Below, piece by piece: positions 10,364-19,958 of a DNA stretch of 64,000 nt (position 1 is the first letter of the stretch; every line of letters begins with the position of its first letter). Both the position numbers and the translations under genes were made by a program. The notes below the pieces were generated by a model. It worked only from the letters and a program-made list of their open reading frames with translations. It did not search any database and was not told the origin of the DNA. The stretch comes from Gnetum montanum (taxonomy: Eukaryota > Streptophyta > Gnetopsida > Gnetales > Gnetaceae), in NCBI GenBank assembly GCA_015680685.1, contig MNCI01003028.1, forward strand, positions 253,163 through 317,162. The letters run 5' to 3'.

Positions 10364-12930
10364 ATGAAGATGTCTTCTTCTTCACATAAGAGCACTTCAT
10401 CACCTAGGACCAACACAAGAGACAGTCAGTGATAGAACACATGTAACCAAGATCCACCAGTTCCTCAACAATTTTGGGTGGTATATACTCATCATGATGA
10501 GTATGTACCTGACTTTACCTTTATTCTCCATCAAGATGAACAACTGCGTTGGAGAGACTTGGAAGGTAACATTGTATTACCTCCATACCGATCAATCCCC
10601 AACATGCTCCTTCATGCTCTCTCACAAATACGCATGTCATTTTTGTATGCCAAATATGTTGCATGCGATCATGACACAAGGGACTGCCATCCCACAAAAG
10701 TGCAACATCAAAGGGACTTGCAACAGGAGAGATATCATACATCCTTGAAGGGTAAATGGCCCCATAACACTTTGCATGTCCTGAGAAAAATTGAGGGTGG
10801 AAAACCTACTTTAGTAGGATCCCCACCAAATGATGTTCCCCCTCCTAACGATGATCAAGAGATGGTGTATCAAAACCCCCACTCCATAGTTCACAACCCT
10901 GGTTCTAATCCCCATGAACACGAAGTGTTCAATAAGGGAACACAAACACATGATAAGGGTGGACATTCTGATCGTGATCATGATCATGGTCGGGACCACA
11001 GAAGAGAAGGTAGAAAACACCATCATGGAAATGGTTCTCCTTCTTATTCACCTTCATCATCACATTCACCCTCTCCTTCAGTATTTGGCTATAGTCATAA
11101 GGAACCCAACCGTGAGGATAAAGGTAAATAGAGTGAAAAACATCGACAAGACAGTAGAAAGCGAGGATGAGGGCACTCTAAGGAATCAAGGCATGGAAGA
11201 AGGGAGAGTAGGGAACCATGTAGATATCATAGATGCTATGAACAAGATGATCATGAAGAACCCTACTCGCAACTAGAAGCATGTTAGACATTACGAAGGC
11301 CATAAGAGTTCCCACAAGGCACCAAAAAGATAGTAGGATTAAGAGGTTAGACATGAATAACATCACACGGTTTGAGGGGGGATACAACGCTAATCCTCAA
11401 AATCACCTATAAGCATTCCACAGTGCATGTTCCTTGTAGAACATAGAAAATGAATGGAAAAAACTAAAGTTGTTCCCAAGGACATTAGTGAAAGAAGTAG
11501 AAAGCTGGTACCAATCCTTAGAACCGGAATCCATTCAGAGGTGGAGTACAATGCTAGAACTATTTAATGATAAATACCAAACATACTGCCACTATCTAAC
11601 TTGTGAAAGCAAATCCAAGGATGGAAGTAGGGAAATCATGAACCCTTGAATGCTACCATGGGCCGTTATTATACACTATTACATCATTGCCCGGGCCATG
11701 GTTATTCGCATTCGGATCAACTATGTCATCTCGTAGATGGACTTAAGCATGAAAAAAGGAGAATCCTTGGAACATATGCCCAAGGAAGATTATCAGAGCT
11801 TAGGTCTCATCAGGTTCATAGATTTCTAGAGCAAGTAGCCAAGGAAGAAGGGGAGCTACGTAAGAGAGAAAGTGTGGAAGAGTACAACCGAGATCCTTCC
11901 CTCCGAAAAAGGGAAGTGAGATTCTGTGAGGAGGAAGAAGAGTCACCACTCAAAGAGATGGTGAATAGGAAAACCTTGCTACTCCAAAAATTAACAACCG
12001 AAGTATTGGCAAAGGTAGACCAAATGTGGAACTCCTTGGATAGTAGGTTTGAAACTATTCTTAAAATTGTAGAGGAGTCTAGGGAGCAAGGTAGTGACTA
12101 TGACAAAAAGAAAAAGAGAGAAGTGGTCAATGCACATAACAAAGGTAAGGGTAAAATGGCCATCACCGAAGAGATTTTGGATTCAGATACAGACAATGAT
12201 GGTGGATGTGAGATATGCCAATACGACCATCCTAAGGGATGTTGCCCAGTGATCTCACATCTACAAGAGTCTAGGGTGTATGCACTCAACCCACGACTTA
12301 ACAAATGGCAAGCACCCCGACGGTTACCTTATTCCCAAGGTAACCCAAGGTAGTTCCACCAACCCTCAACGTATTATCCAAGTGGAACTCTACCACAACC
12401 TATTGAGTAACACCAACAGTGGCAATACCCACAGTCATAGGGGATTCCACCACCAAGGCAACAATACCCTTACCGGTAACCAGATCCATATGGCTACTAT
12501 GTGCAATAGCCAATCTCTCCACATGACTCTGTTGGTCACATGACATTACAATGTCACTACCAAGCTTAGGATTATTACAGGACTCCTTCTCCTAGGGGAG
12601 ATAACCCATAGACATACCATCCTCCAAATCCACTTGCAACTCTCACACTGATAGCTCCATTACCACCTGCTCCAGCAATGCAAGGGAAACTCCCCACTCA
12701 ACCACAGCAACGCAATGCCACGAGGGCTATAAATCTTCAACTTGCTACTGGTTCTAACAACCATATGAAGAGAAAACCTTTCTTCAGAACCAATAGCCCA
12801 ACCAAGCCCTCACAACCAAGAGCGGTTGAACCTCTAAAAGCCTCTCCATCAAATAAGGCTTCAAAGCTCCCTTCAAACCAAAAAAACAAGATCAACGCAC
12901 ATGGTTATGTTAACACATACCATTACTAAC
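10364..12930 (+). pseudogene. Element A gag and Pro/Gln-rich linker, decayed
   Basis: A start with MSSS near 10370 matches the start in element C, but the frame stops within 25 codons. The N-terminal module (DEYVPDFTFILHQDEQL, then DTRDCHPTK) lies in an open stretch at 10478-11131, which ends in a His/Asp/Arg- and Ser-rich domain. The capsid domain (RFEGGYNANPQNHL, LFPRTLVKEVESWYQSLE) lies at about 11350-11650. A long open stretch at 11646-12353 holds the C-terminal capsid helices, a Glu/Lys-rich segment and the zinc knuckle CEICQYDHPKGCC. A Tyr/Pro/Gln-rich linker follows to 12930. At least two frame changes and several stops make it non-functional. Confidence 0.8.
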
Positions 12931-13700
12931 TAGATTAAGGAGGGCCACCTTCCCAAGAAATTCTTTGATCCTTGAAGCCCCCTAATTTATCTCTAGGTCA
13001 CTGGGAATAAACTATGTAAAGCTCTTCTGGACTCAGGTTCCGAAGTCAACTTAATATCACAAGAGATGTACAAAGCCTGGAACCTACCTCCATTAAAGGA
13101 GAGTAATATTCTCCTAGAGTTAGCTGACTAGTCCATCACTATCCCCTTGGAACTAGTGGAGGACATCATTACCACTATGTGTAGGTGGTCATACCCATCT
13201 AATTTCCTAGTGATACAAGTAAATAATAATAAAGGAGACTTCCCAATAATCATGGGAAGGGCATGGCTAAGTACCATAAATGTGCACCTAGGAATCCGCA
13301 ATCTTTCCCTAAAAATATCTAAGGAAGAAACTTTTGGGAAGATCAAGAAGAAGAAATTTCCATGCATCACATACAGTGATACAGGGTGTGATTACGTATA
13401 GGAATGTTCAACATCGCTTGCATGCAACTAGTGTGCACAAAAAATTAACATACAAAATTGCCTATATGTAGCAACCACACAACAAGAAGACACCCAATGG
13501 TTGATAGCTGATCAAGAGAGCAACTCACCAACGTGCATGGAACTAACTGAGGGAACAACTTATGCTCACGTCAAAAACATAGATACATTGGAGCAAGAGC
13601 GTCGCCAACTTCCAAACCTTAACCTAAAAACATCAATTGAGAGAAGTTGGGAACTCATAAAAAAATCCAAACAAGCGCTCCGATAAGAGATTACTAATAA
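12931..13700 (+). pseudogene. Element A aspartic protease and pol junction
   Basis: The protease begins with ALLDSGSEVNLISQ near 13018, keeping the Asp-Ser-Gly catalytic motif with Ser where Ala is usual. It continues through LVEDIIT and FPIIMGRAWLSTI at 13147-13401. A pre-RT segment (open at 13501-13686) is homologous to that in element E. Near 13665-13680 the sequence changes abruptly from this pre-RT segment to one resembling the last part of pol in C, with the word CCAAACAAG present at both parental positions. This is the deletion scar that removed about 2.8 kb of pol. Confidence 0.75.
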
Positions 13701-14887
13701 ATGTACAACAGATCAAACCTTACCATGAATCTAGAATAGTCAATTCACATAATACCTTGAAGAAGGAATGACCCCACTCGTTATCTTGGATCTCCCCCTT
13801 TCAACTCAGTCATGGGGAAGATGGCCACCTATGCTGATCAATTGAGGCCCTCAGTTCCTTTTTAAGTTTTTGTTTTACACATTTTTGTTTTACAACTTTC
13901 TTTAACTTTTCTTGTTTTTTGTTTTGCAACATTTTTATACTCTTTTATTTCTTTGTATGTTTTTTTGTTTATTTTGTAAGGTTCGTCACCTAATAATTGC
14001 TCCTGATGGTGGTAGGAACTGTATTCCATTGATTGCTAATGTTGGTTTTTACCTTTGAGTTATAATGATGATACTAAGGTATGGTTCTTTTGATATAATA
14101 GGCAATGAGTCCATGTCATCCATGCATCCATAAATTTCTATGGTCTCTCTTGGCTTGGAACTATACAATCCCCTTCTTAATAATAAAACTATCAATGAAT
14201 CGATGACTGGGCATTTCTCAAACTGAGGAAGGACTTAAGGATTGAAAAGTGTGTGACTTCAAGGGGATTTGATGCATTTGAACTGGCCATTCTCTTGGGT
14301 GCTTGGATGTTTTCTTCTTGACTTTTCTTTACCATTCTAACATTTCTCCATTATCTGGAAGCTAAGGCAATAAAAATAATAAGTCTTTGCATGGTGTCGT
14401 TCTCACACAAGAAAAAAAATAGTGAGAATTCAAAGCACACCCCTTAGAAAAAATAATCATCTAGGCTACAAGCACTGGTGATGGAACTAAACAAATGTGT
14501 TCCCTCTAACTAAGGCCCTCTCTCACTTCCTACTTTTTCCTTTCTCATTTCTTCGAAATGGTGGTGACTCTTTGGGTGGAAGTATTCTTGCTACTTCAAG
14601 TGGATGGATTAGCCAAGTGTATTAATGTGAAGTCACTAGATGTGGATTGTTTGAGACTGGATTTGGAATGAGATCTACTAAGTTACATTAACCATAACTA
14701 CACAAGGGGCTATACACCACATTGTTCTTGGGACTCCATTCCATTCCCTTCTCCTCATCATTCTTTCTCCATTTTCCACCTCATTGCCGACTATATCAGT
14801 AGTCTATATTTTGGTTGATACATTCTTTTCTTTTTGGTAAATTCGTATGGTTAAGAATTTAACTCTTGCTTCCAAAGGATATTTCCA
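13701..14887 (+). other. Element A pol tail, internal polypurine-like site and T-rich tract
   Basis: The first 100 bases match the end of pol in C. CAGTCATGGGG at 13807-13817 resembles the true polypurine tract of this element. A T-rich tract at about 13860-13985 follows, also seen at the same place in C and F. The remainder up to 14887 is non-coding 3' region, and its last 600 bases align with the sequence after the gap in element B. Confidence 0.6.
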
Positions 14888-14970
14888 GAGCCTAGAGACT
14901 CTTTGAATGTGGGATTATTAGGGCATTAAGGGCATGAGCCTTCTTTGGGAAGGACCCACTAACATTCCTA
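14888..14970 (+). other. Conserved 3' block, element A copy
   Basis: Begins GCCTAGAGACTCTTTG and ends CTTTGGGAAGGACCCACT. The same block, about 75-85 bases long, stands in the 3' noncoding region of B, C and F. It holds no convincing coding frame, so it may act as RNA or DNA. Confidence 0.6.
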
Positions 14971-15136
14971 ATTGGTGCATCAATTTACTTCTTTCGCTTA
15001 AACATTTCCACAATCAACATTTATTTTGTTCATTTCCACCTTTCACATCCATTTTATCGGTGTTTCCATTGTTTCTTTTTCTCCATCTTTCTTGTTCCTT
15101 ATATTGTTTCATTCTATCGCTACCATAGGATCACTC

Positions 15137-15711
15137 TTAGTCATGGGGGTCCTAGTCCAATTTTTTCAATTTTCTCCTAACCCCTAAACCTTACACCTTC
15201 GGTAATCACTAGTGTTATATCTCCAGAATATGTATTAGCCATATCACAACTTAGCCAATAGACCGTACACCAAGGCAAGGTATCGATTGCATTGTGATTT
15301 ATTTATCCTTGCTAATATGAGACTATGTTGTGTGTGCATATGGCAATCATACAACAATGGACTAGAGCTGGAGGAATCACTTAGGATGGACTGGTTCTAG
15401 AACAGTCATGCAAGGAACAAGATTGATGATGCAGTTATGGATGGACAATGGAAGGCGCAATTCTGGTGTCGGCAGCAACACATCTTCTTCTCTCCTCTCT
15501 CTTCTCTCTCAGCTACCAAATAAGGTTGGATGTCAAATGTGTATAGCATTCACTCTTATGGCCATGAACACTAATATTGCCATGTATTGTAATGATGATC
15601 CATTCAGATGTCACCCCATTCATCATTAGTATCATTCAAGTCAATAATCCCATACCTTCCCAATATTTTGTAAGGAACTCGAGGATGAGTTTTCATTCAG
15701 TCATGGGGGTA
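15137..15711 (+). other. Element A repeated polypurine-like sites and 3' polypurine tract
   Basis: TTAGTCATGGGGGT at 15137-15150 and TTCAGTCATGGGGGTA, ending at 15711, are near-identical. The second abuts the 3' LTR at 15712 and is the functional polypurine tract by position, priming plus-strand DNA. The sequence between them is non-coding and includes a CT-rich run near 15480-15515. Confidence 0.65.
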
Positions 15712-16497
15712 TGATGAGCTGCGATATCGCATATGCCCCGTAATATCGTGGCCCATCTTATTATCTATAAATAAGAGGTGTCTTCCCTTGTTTCAGGTAG
15801 TTAGACTTCAACCCTTAGCTAAACTCTTGCAATTTTACCATTATAGAGTTAGAATAATTTCCATGTGCCCGTAGTAGGAGTCTTAAAGTGAACGGATCTT
15901 TATCCAAGCAAATTGTACCTGAGCACACATTTGTGTACGGAAATAAAGACAAACTTTATGATAAACCTTGTAGCATATGGACTAAGTTAAATAGTAATTA
16001 ATTATTGTTGAATGTTTAAATTCTTTCTTAGTTAATTAATCTCTCTCTCAACCCTTGACTCTCCTAGTTAAGTACACTCAGTATGACTGCTTCAAGCATG
16101 TGTGTAGCGCTTGGTAACCCAGTAAGGATTAGCGTTTGGTAATCCTAGTAGCATTAAACTAGTTCAAGATGTGTGCGGCAAGTGGGAACGGATACTGGTG
16201 TTAGGAAAAATTAGAAATTAGTTTGTAAATAGTTAATATAAGTTAGTCACTTAGTTCTCTTGACCCCTCCCTATTAGCATAAAGACATTAAAAAGATAAA
16301 AGCTATAAAAATCACATACCTCAAGCTTACTTAACCATACAACCATGACAATACAAGTAAGTTTGGGAAGACAACGATTGATTAACCTTAAGTGTTCCAT
16401 TAAGGCGCATAAGCACTTAGTCCTTGGAGTTCGACCAGATCGCATGTGAACACTCATATTCGTATGGTTGAGTGTAGGGGTACGTCGCCACTCATCA
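15712..16497 (+). repeat. Element A 3' LTR (786 bp)
   Basis: Runs from TGATGAG to CTCATCA, followed by target duplication CTAAA. It has one intact GATATC at 15723-15728, a mutated second copy, and TATAAATA at 15766-15773. It is 28 bases shorter than the 5' LTR; the GATATC-rich start is part of the difference. Confidence 0.92.
15723..15773 (+). promoter_or_regulatory. GATATC site and TATA box, element A 3' LTR
   Basis: One intact GCGATATCGC palindrome at 15721-15730, a degenerate AATATCG, then TATAAATA at 15766-15773. It is the reduced counterpart of the array in the 5' LTR. Confidence 0.6.
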
Positions 16498-17181
16498 CTA
16501 AATTAAACAATAAAAATTTGAAATTACAAAGTTACATTATGATCTAATGAAACTACATGAAATAATATGAAAATCCAACTACAGTTGCATCCAATGTGCA
16601 TTAGGCACTAATGTTATTTAAAATGATAGAACTATCAATTGCAAATGAAATGTAATATAACAACATCCAAATAGAATCATCCTATATCAAAATTAGGCAA
16701 AACATAGTAAAAGTTTTAAACTAATACCAAAATCCATAATTCCAATTGAATATTGCAACATAAAGTCCAACTTAAATTGAAATCCAAATCTTAATTAAAT
16801 ATCCAAAAACATAAATTCATCATCAAAAATATCCTCTGGGTTCTTCTCATCTAAGCTAAAATATTCACTTGAAAATCAAATAAACCAAGAAAATTAGTCA
16901 TTAGATTGAGTATGATAAAAAAATTAACAAATACTCCCTTATGGGTTTGGTTGGATGCACTAGATAGTTGGATAGGTAGGCAAAGTTAGTAGATAAAATA
17001 TAAAGTAAACTAATTCAAAAATTAAGTAGAATTTGAATAGATAACTATCCAATCGAAAAGAAACCACTAGTAATCATTAGCCAAATAAAAAAACAAACAG
17101 ATGAGTCTATAATCCACATGTTAGTAAATGTTTGGTGAGCCTGAAACCTACATATTTATGAGTCTAGAATCCATATATTAC
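16498..17181. other. AT-rich spacer between elements A and B, with degenerate tandem repeat at its right end
   Basis: No coding signal. From about 17095 to 17181 the words GATGAGTCTATAATCCACATG and variants recur, and the same repeat resumes after element B at 24115. This spacer is therefore the continuation of one older host sequence split by A and B, possibly a chromoviral LTR. Confidence 0.5.
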
Positions 17182-17208
17182 TAATGAGACGCGATATGCA
17201 CAAGCCGC

Positions 17209-17302
17209 GATATCGTGTACGTGATATCGCGACCGCTGCGATATCGCATCCCCTACGATATCACGTACATGATATCACAGTCTGCCACCAAATCTATAAG
17301 TA
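17209..17302 (+). promoter_or_regulatory. Five-site GATATC array and TATA box, element B 5' LTR
   Basis: GATATC at 17209, 17223, 17240, 17257 and 17271, so spacings are 14, 17, 17, 14. The flanks are mostly CG or CA. TATAAGTA follows at 17295-17302. This is the densest intact array in the window. Confidence 0.7.
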
Positions 17303-17556
17303 AGAGGCGGCACTCCCCTCATTTATCATCCTAGGCTAGAAGTAGTGAAGCTCTGGCAGATTGATCACCCCAGAGATTGAATATTTTCCATGTGCCCGCA
17401 GTAGGAGTCCCCTAAGTGAACGGTTCTTTATTCGAGCAGCTTTGTACCTGAACACAAGTTGTGTACGACAATAAATATGATCTTTGTGGATAAACCTTGC
17501 AGTACATGGATAGGTTTATTTAATGTTATTTATTGCTTTCCTAGTAATGAAGCATG

Positions 17557-17735
17557 AGTATAACTTGGTTACGAGCATTGATGAATGTGTACAGCTAGCC
17601 AAGGAATCGGCTACTCATCACGATTAGATTCTCTCATCCTTATCTCCTAGAACGTGGGACAAGTACAACTTGATTACGAGCATCTACGGATGTGTACGAC
17701 TAGTCAAGGAATCAGTTGCTTGTCACACTTAGGCT
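17557..17735 (+). repeat. Internal tandem duplication in the element B LTR
   Basis: AGTATAACTTGGTTACGAGC at 17557 and AGTACAACTTGATTACGAGC at 17662, each followed by about 50 similar bases (GGATGTGTAC, CAAGGAATC). Period is 105. A weaker third copy starts near 17750 (AGTACGACCACTTTGAGCA). The 3' LTR has the same structure. Confidence 0.65.
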
Positions 17736-18317
17736 AGTTAGCTGCCTCAGTACGACCACTTTGAGCACGTGCATTACTTCTGGTAATCCCAGTAACGATT
17801 AGCGTTTGGTAGCCATAGTTGCATAGTTCAGGGTGTGTACAGCAAATGGGAATGGATGCTAACGCTAGGACTTAGCGCTGTAGTTAGAATTAGTTTTAGT
17901 CTCTCAACCCTTCACCCCTTAGCGTAGGAGATAAACCAAAAAAGACCAAAAAAATCATATACCTCAGACTTACTTAACCATACACCATGACGACAACAAG
18001 TAAGTCTAGGAAGACAATGATTAATTAACCCCAAGTGTTCCTTGCAGCCTTTAGGCATTTAGTCTATGGAGTTTGACTGGATCGCGTGTGCTATGCTCGT
18101 TTCGTATGGTTGAGTGTAGGGGTACCTCGCCACTCATCNGCCAAGTCCTCAACAATCTAAGGTGACATATAATCAGCCCGATGAGTATGTGCCTGATTTT
18201 ACTTTTATTCTCCATCAAGACAAACAACTACGGTGGAGAGATTTGCAAGGTAACATTGTGTTACCCCTAGATCGATCAGTCCCTAACATGCTTTTCCGTG
18301 TCCTAGCATAGATTGGC

Positions 18318-19958
18318 ATGCAAGAACTATTTGCGGAATACGTTATGGATGACTTTGACACAAGGGATTACCATCCCACAAATGCCCAATGTATTTGGGA
18401 TTTAAGGCAGGAGAGTCAACACTCATTGTTGAAGGGCAAGGTCCCCCATGTCCTTAGTGAAATAGGAGACGAGGAATCCCTCACAATGGGTTTCTTAGAA
18501 AATGATGTTCCTCCTCCTCACAATGGTGAAGAGGTTAGGCATCAGAGCCTTCAATCAACTGTACATGCTACGGGCTCTGATCCCTGTGAACACCAACTAT
18601 TCACGGTAAGAACAACCACTCACACTAAGGATAGACACTTTGATCTTCACAACGATCGGGGCCAAAGCAGCCAAAGAGAAGGTAAGAAATATCGCCATGG
18701 TGATGGATCCCCTTCCTCTTCTCCTTCATCTCACCATTCACACTCTCCTTCCACATCTGGGCACAACCATCGTGAGCACAATGGAGAGGGTAAAAGTAAG
18801 GAATATGAAAGACCTCGACAAGAAGGTCAGGAGTTAGGACAAGGGCAAGGACGTAGGGAGAGTAGGGAACCACCACGAAGACATCACAGACGTCATGATA
18901 GGGATGATCATGAAGAACCCCTACTCGCAACCCGAAGCATGCTAGACATCACAGAGGCAGTTAGGATCCCCACAAGGCACTTAAAGGATAGCAAGATCAA
19001 GCATTTGAACATAAATAATATCCCACGTTTTGAAGGGGGATACAACACTGATCCTCAACATCATTTACAGGAATTCCACGATGCCTGTGTCTTGCAAAAT
19101 ATAGATAATGAGTGGCATAAGCTTAAGTTATTCCCAAGGACACTCACTAAAGAAGTAGAGAGCTGGTACCGGTCCTTAGAACTGGAAACCATCAGGAGGT
19201 GGAGTATGATGCTTGAACTGTTCAACAAAAAACATCAAACGTACTCCAGAGTGTCCAATTTATGTAAGCAGATCCAAGGCTGGAAACAAGGTGCTTATGA
19301 ACCCTTGGATGCTGCCATGGCCCATTATTATACACTGCTACATCGTTGCCCAGGCCAAGGGTACGCTATACGGGATCAACTTCGCCACATCGTGGATGGG
19401 CTAAGGAATGAAACGAGAAGAACTCTTGGGACTTACGCTGAAGGGAGACTTTCCCAACTGAGAGCCCATGAAGTTGAAAGTTTGTTGGAAAAAGTAGCGC
19501 AAGAAGAGGGTGAGCTACGTAAGAGGGAAAGTGTGGAAGAATATAACCACGATCCCTCCCTTCGCAAGAAGGGAGTAAAATTCTGTGATGAGGAGGATGA
19601 GTCACCACTCGAAGAGTTGGTAAATCAGAAAACCTTACCGATCCAAAAGTTAACAACCGAGGTATTGGCTAAGGTAGACCAAATGTGGGATTCCTTAGAC
19701 TTAAGAATAGAGACAGTCTTAAAAATAGTAGAAGAGTCTAAGGTAGAACAAAGTAGTAACAAAGGCAAAACCAAGCGGAAAAACTTGAGCCCTGCACATA
19801 ACAAGGGTAAGGGAAAAATTCCTATTTCCAATGAGGCTGTGAATTCTGATTTAGATAATGATAGTGGATGTAAGGTCTGCTACTATGACCATCCTAAGGG
19901 ATGTTGCCCAATTATCTCACATCTACAGGAGTTTGGGGTGTATGCGTTAAATCCATGA
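18318..19958 (+). CDS. Element B gag, 546 codons, near intact
   Basis: The longest coding frame in the window. Homology with the other copies extends upstream of this ATG to 18140, but a TAG at 18309-18311 (Gln codon in element A) splits off the N-terminal module, so the chosen ATG is only the first in the open part. Order by residue: RDYHPT module at about 12-40; Ser/His/Arg-rich basic domain at 100-200; capsid domain from RFEGGYNTDPQHHLQEFHD near 235 to SRVSNLCKQIQGWK near 320; helical C-terminal part; Glu/Lys-rich segment; zinc knuckle CKVCYYDHPKGCC near 520. It ends YALNP-stop, where element A reads on. It would form particles that package element RNA. Confidence 0.8.
   Translation: MQELFAEYVMDDFDTRDYHPTNAQCIWDLRQESQHSLLKGKVPHVLSEIGDEESLTMGFLENDVPPPHNGEEVRHQSLQSTVHATGSDPCEHQLFTVRTTTHTKDRHFDLHNDRGQSSQREGKKYRHGDGSPSSSPSSHHSHSPSTSGHNHREHNGEGKSKEYERPRQEGQELGQGQGRRESREPPRRHHRRHDRDDHEEPLLATRSMLDITEAVRIPTRHLKDSKIKHLNINNIPRFEGGYNTDPQHHLQEFHDACVLQNIDNEWHKLKLFPRTLTKEVESWYRSLELETIRRWSMMLELFNKKHQTYSRVSNLCKQIQGWKQGAYEPLDAAMAHYYTLLHRCPGQGYAIRDQLRHIVDGLRNETRRTLGTYAEGRLSQLRAHEVESLLEKVAQEEGELRKRESVEEYNHDPSLRKKGVKFCDEEDESPLEELVNQKTLPIQKLTTEVLAKVDQMWDSLDLRIETVLKIVEESKVEQSSNKGKTKRKNLSPAHNKGKGKIPISNEAVNSDLDNDSGCKVCYYDHPKGCCPIISHLQEFGVYALNP

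Larger units (their letters stand above)
9411..16497 (+). mobile_element. Element A: LTR retrotransposon with gag and AP, pol deleted
   Basis: Both LTRs are present and flanked by the perfect 5-base duplication CTAAA (9406-9410 and 16498-16502). A tRNA-Asp-type primer site follows the 5' LTR and a CATGGGGGTA polypurine tract precedes the 3' LTR. The internal part holds a broken gag, a proline/glutamine-rich linker, a protease, and then near 13680 jumps directly to sequence matching the very end of pol in element C. RT, RNase H and integrase are absent, so this copy would need pol proteins in trans. A noncoding region of about 1.7 kb precedes the 3' LTR. Confidence 0.9.
17182..18138 (+). repeat. 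Element B 5' LTR
   Basis: Starts TAATGAG (TGATGAG with one G-to-A change) and ends CTCATC just before the unknown base 18139, which likely replaced the final A and the primer site. It contains five GATATC sites, TATAAGTA at 17295-17302, and an internal duplication with period near 105 bp starting at 17557 and 17662. The 3' LTR matches closely, and many of the differences are transitions at CG dinucleotides. Confidence 0.9.

Noticed and set aside
10811-11276. Overlapping frames on both strands in element A gag
   Set aside because: Shadows of the His/Asp/Ser-rich gag region; only the frame homologous to B and E is supported.
18625-19831. Minus-strand frames of 68-101 codons inside B gag
   Set aside because: Opposite the long gag frame; no motif and expected by chance.
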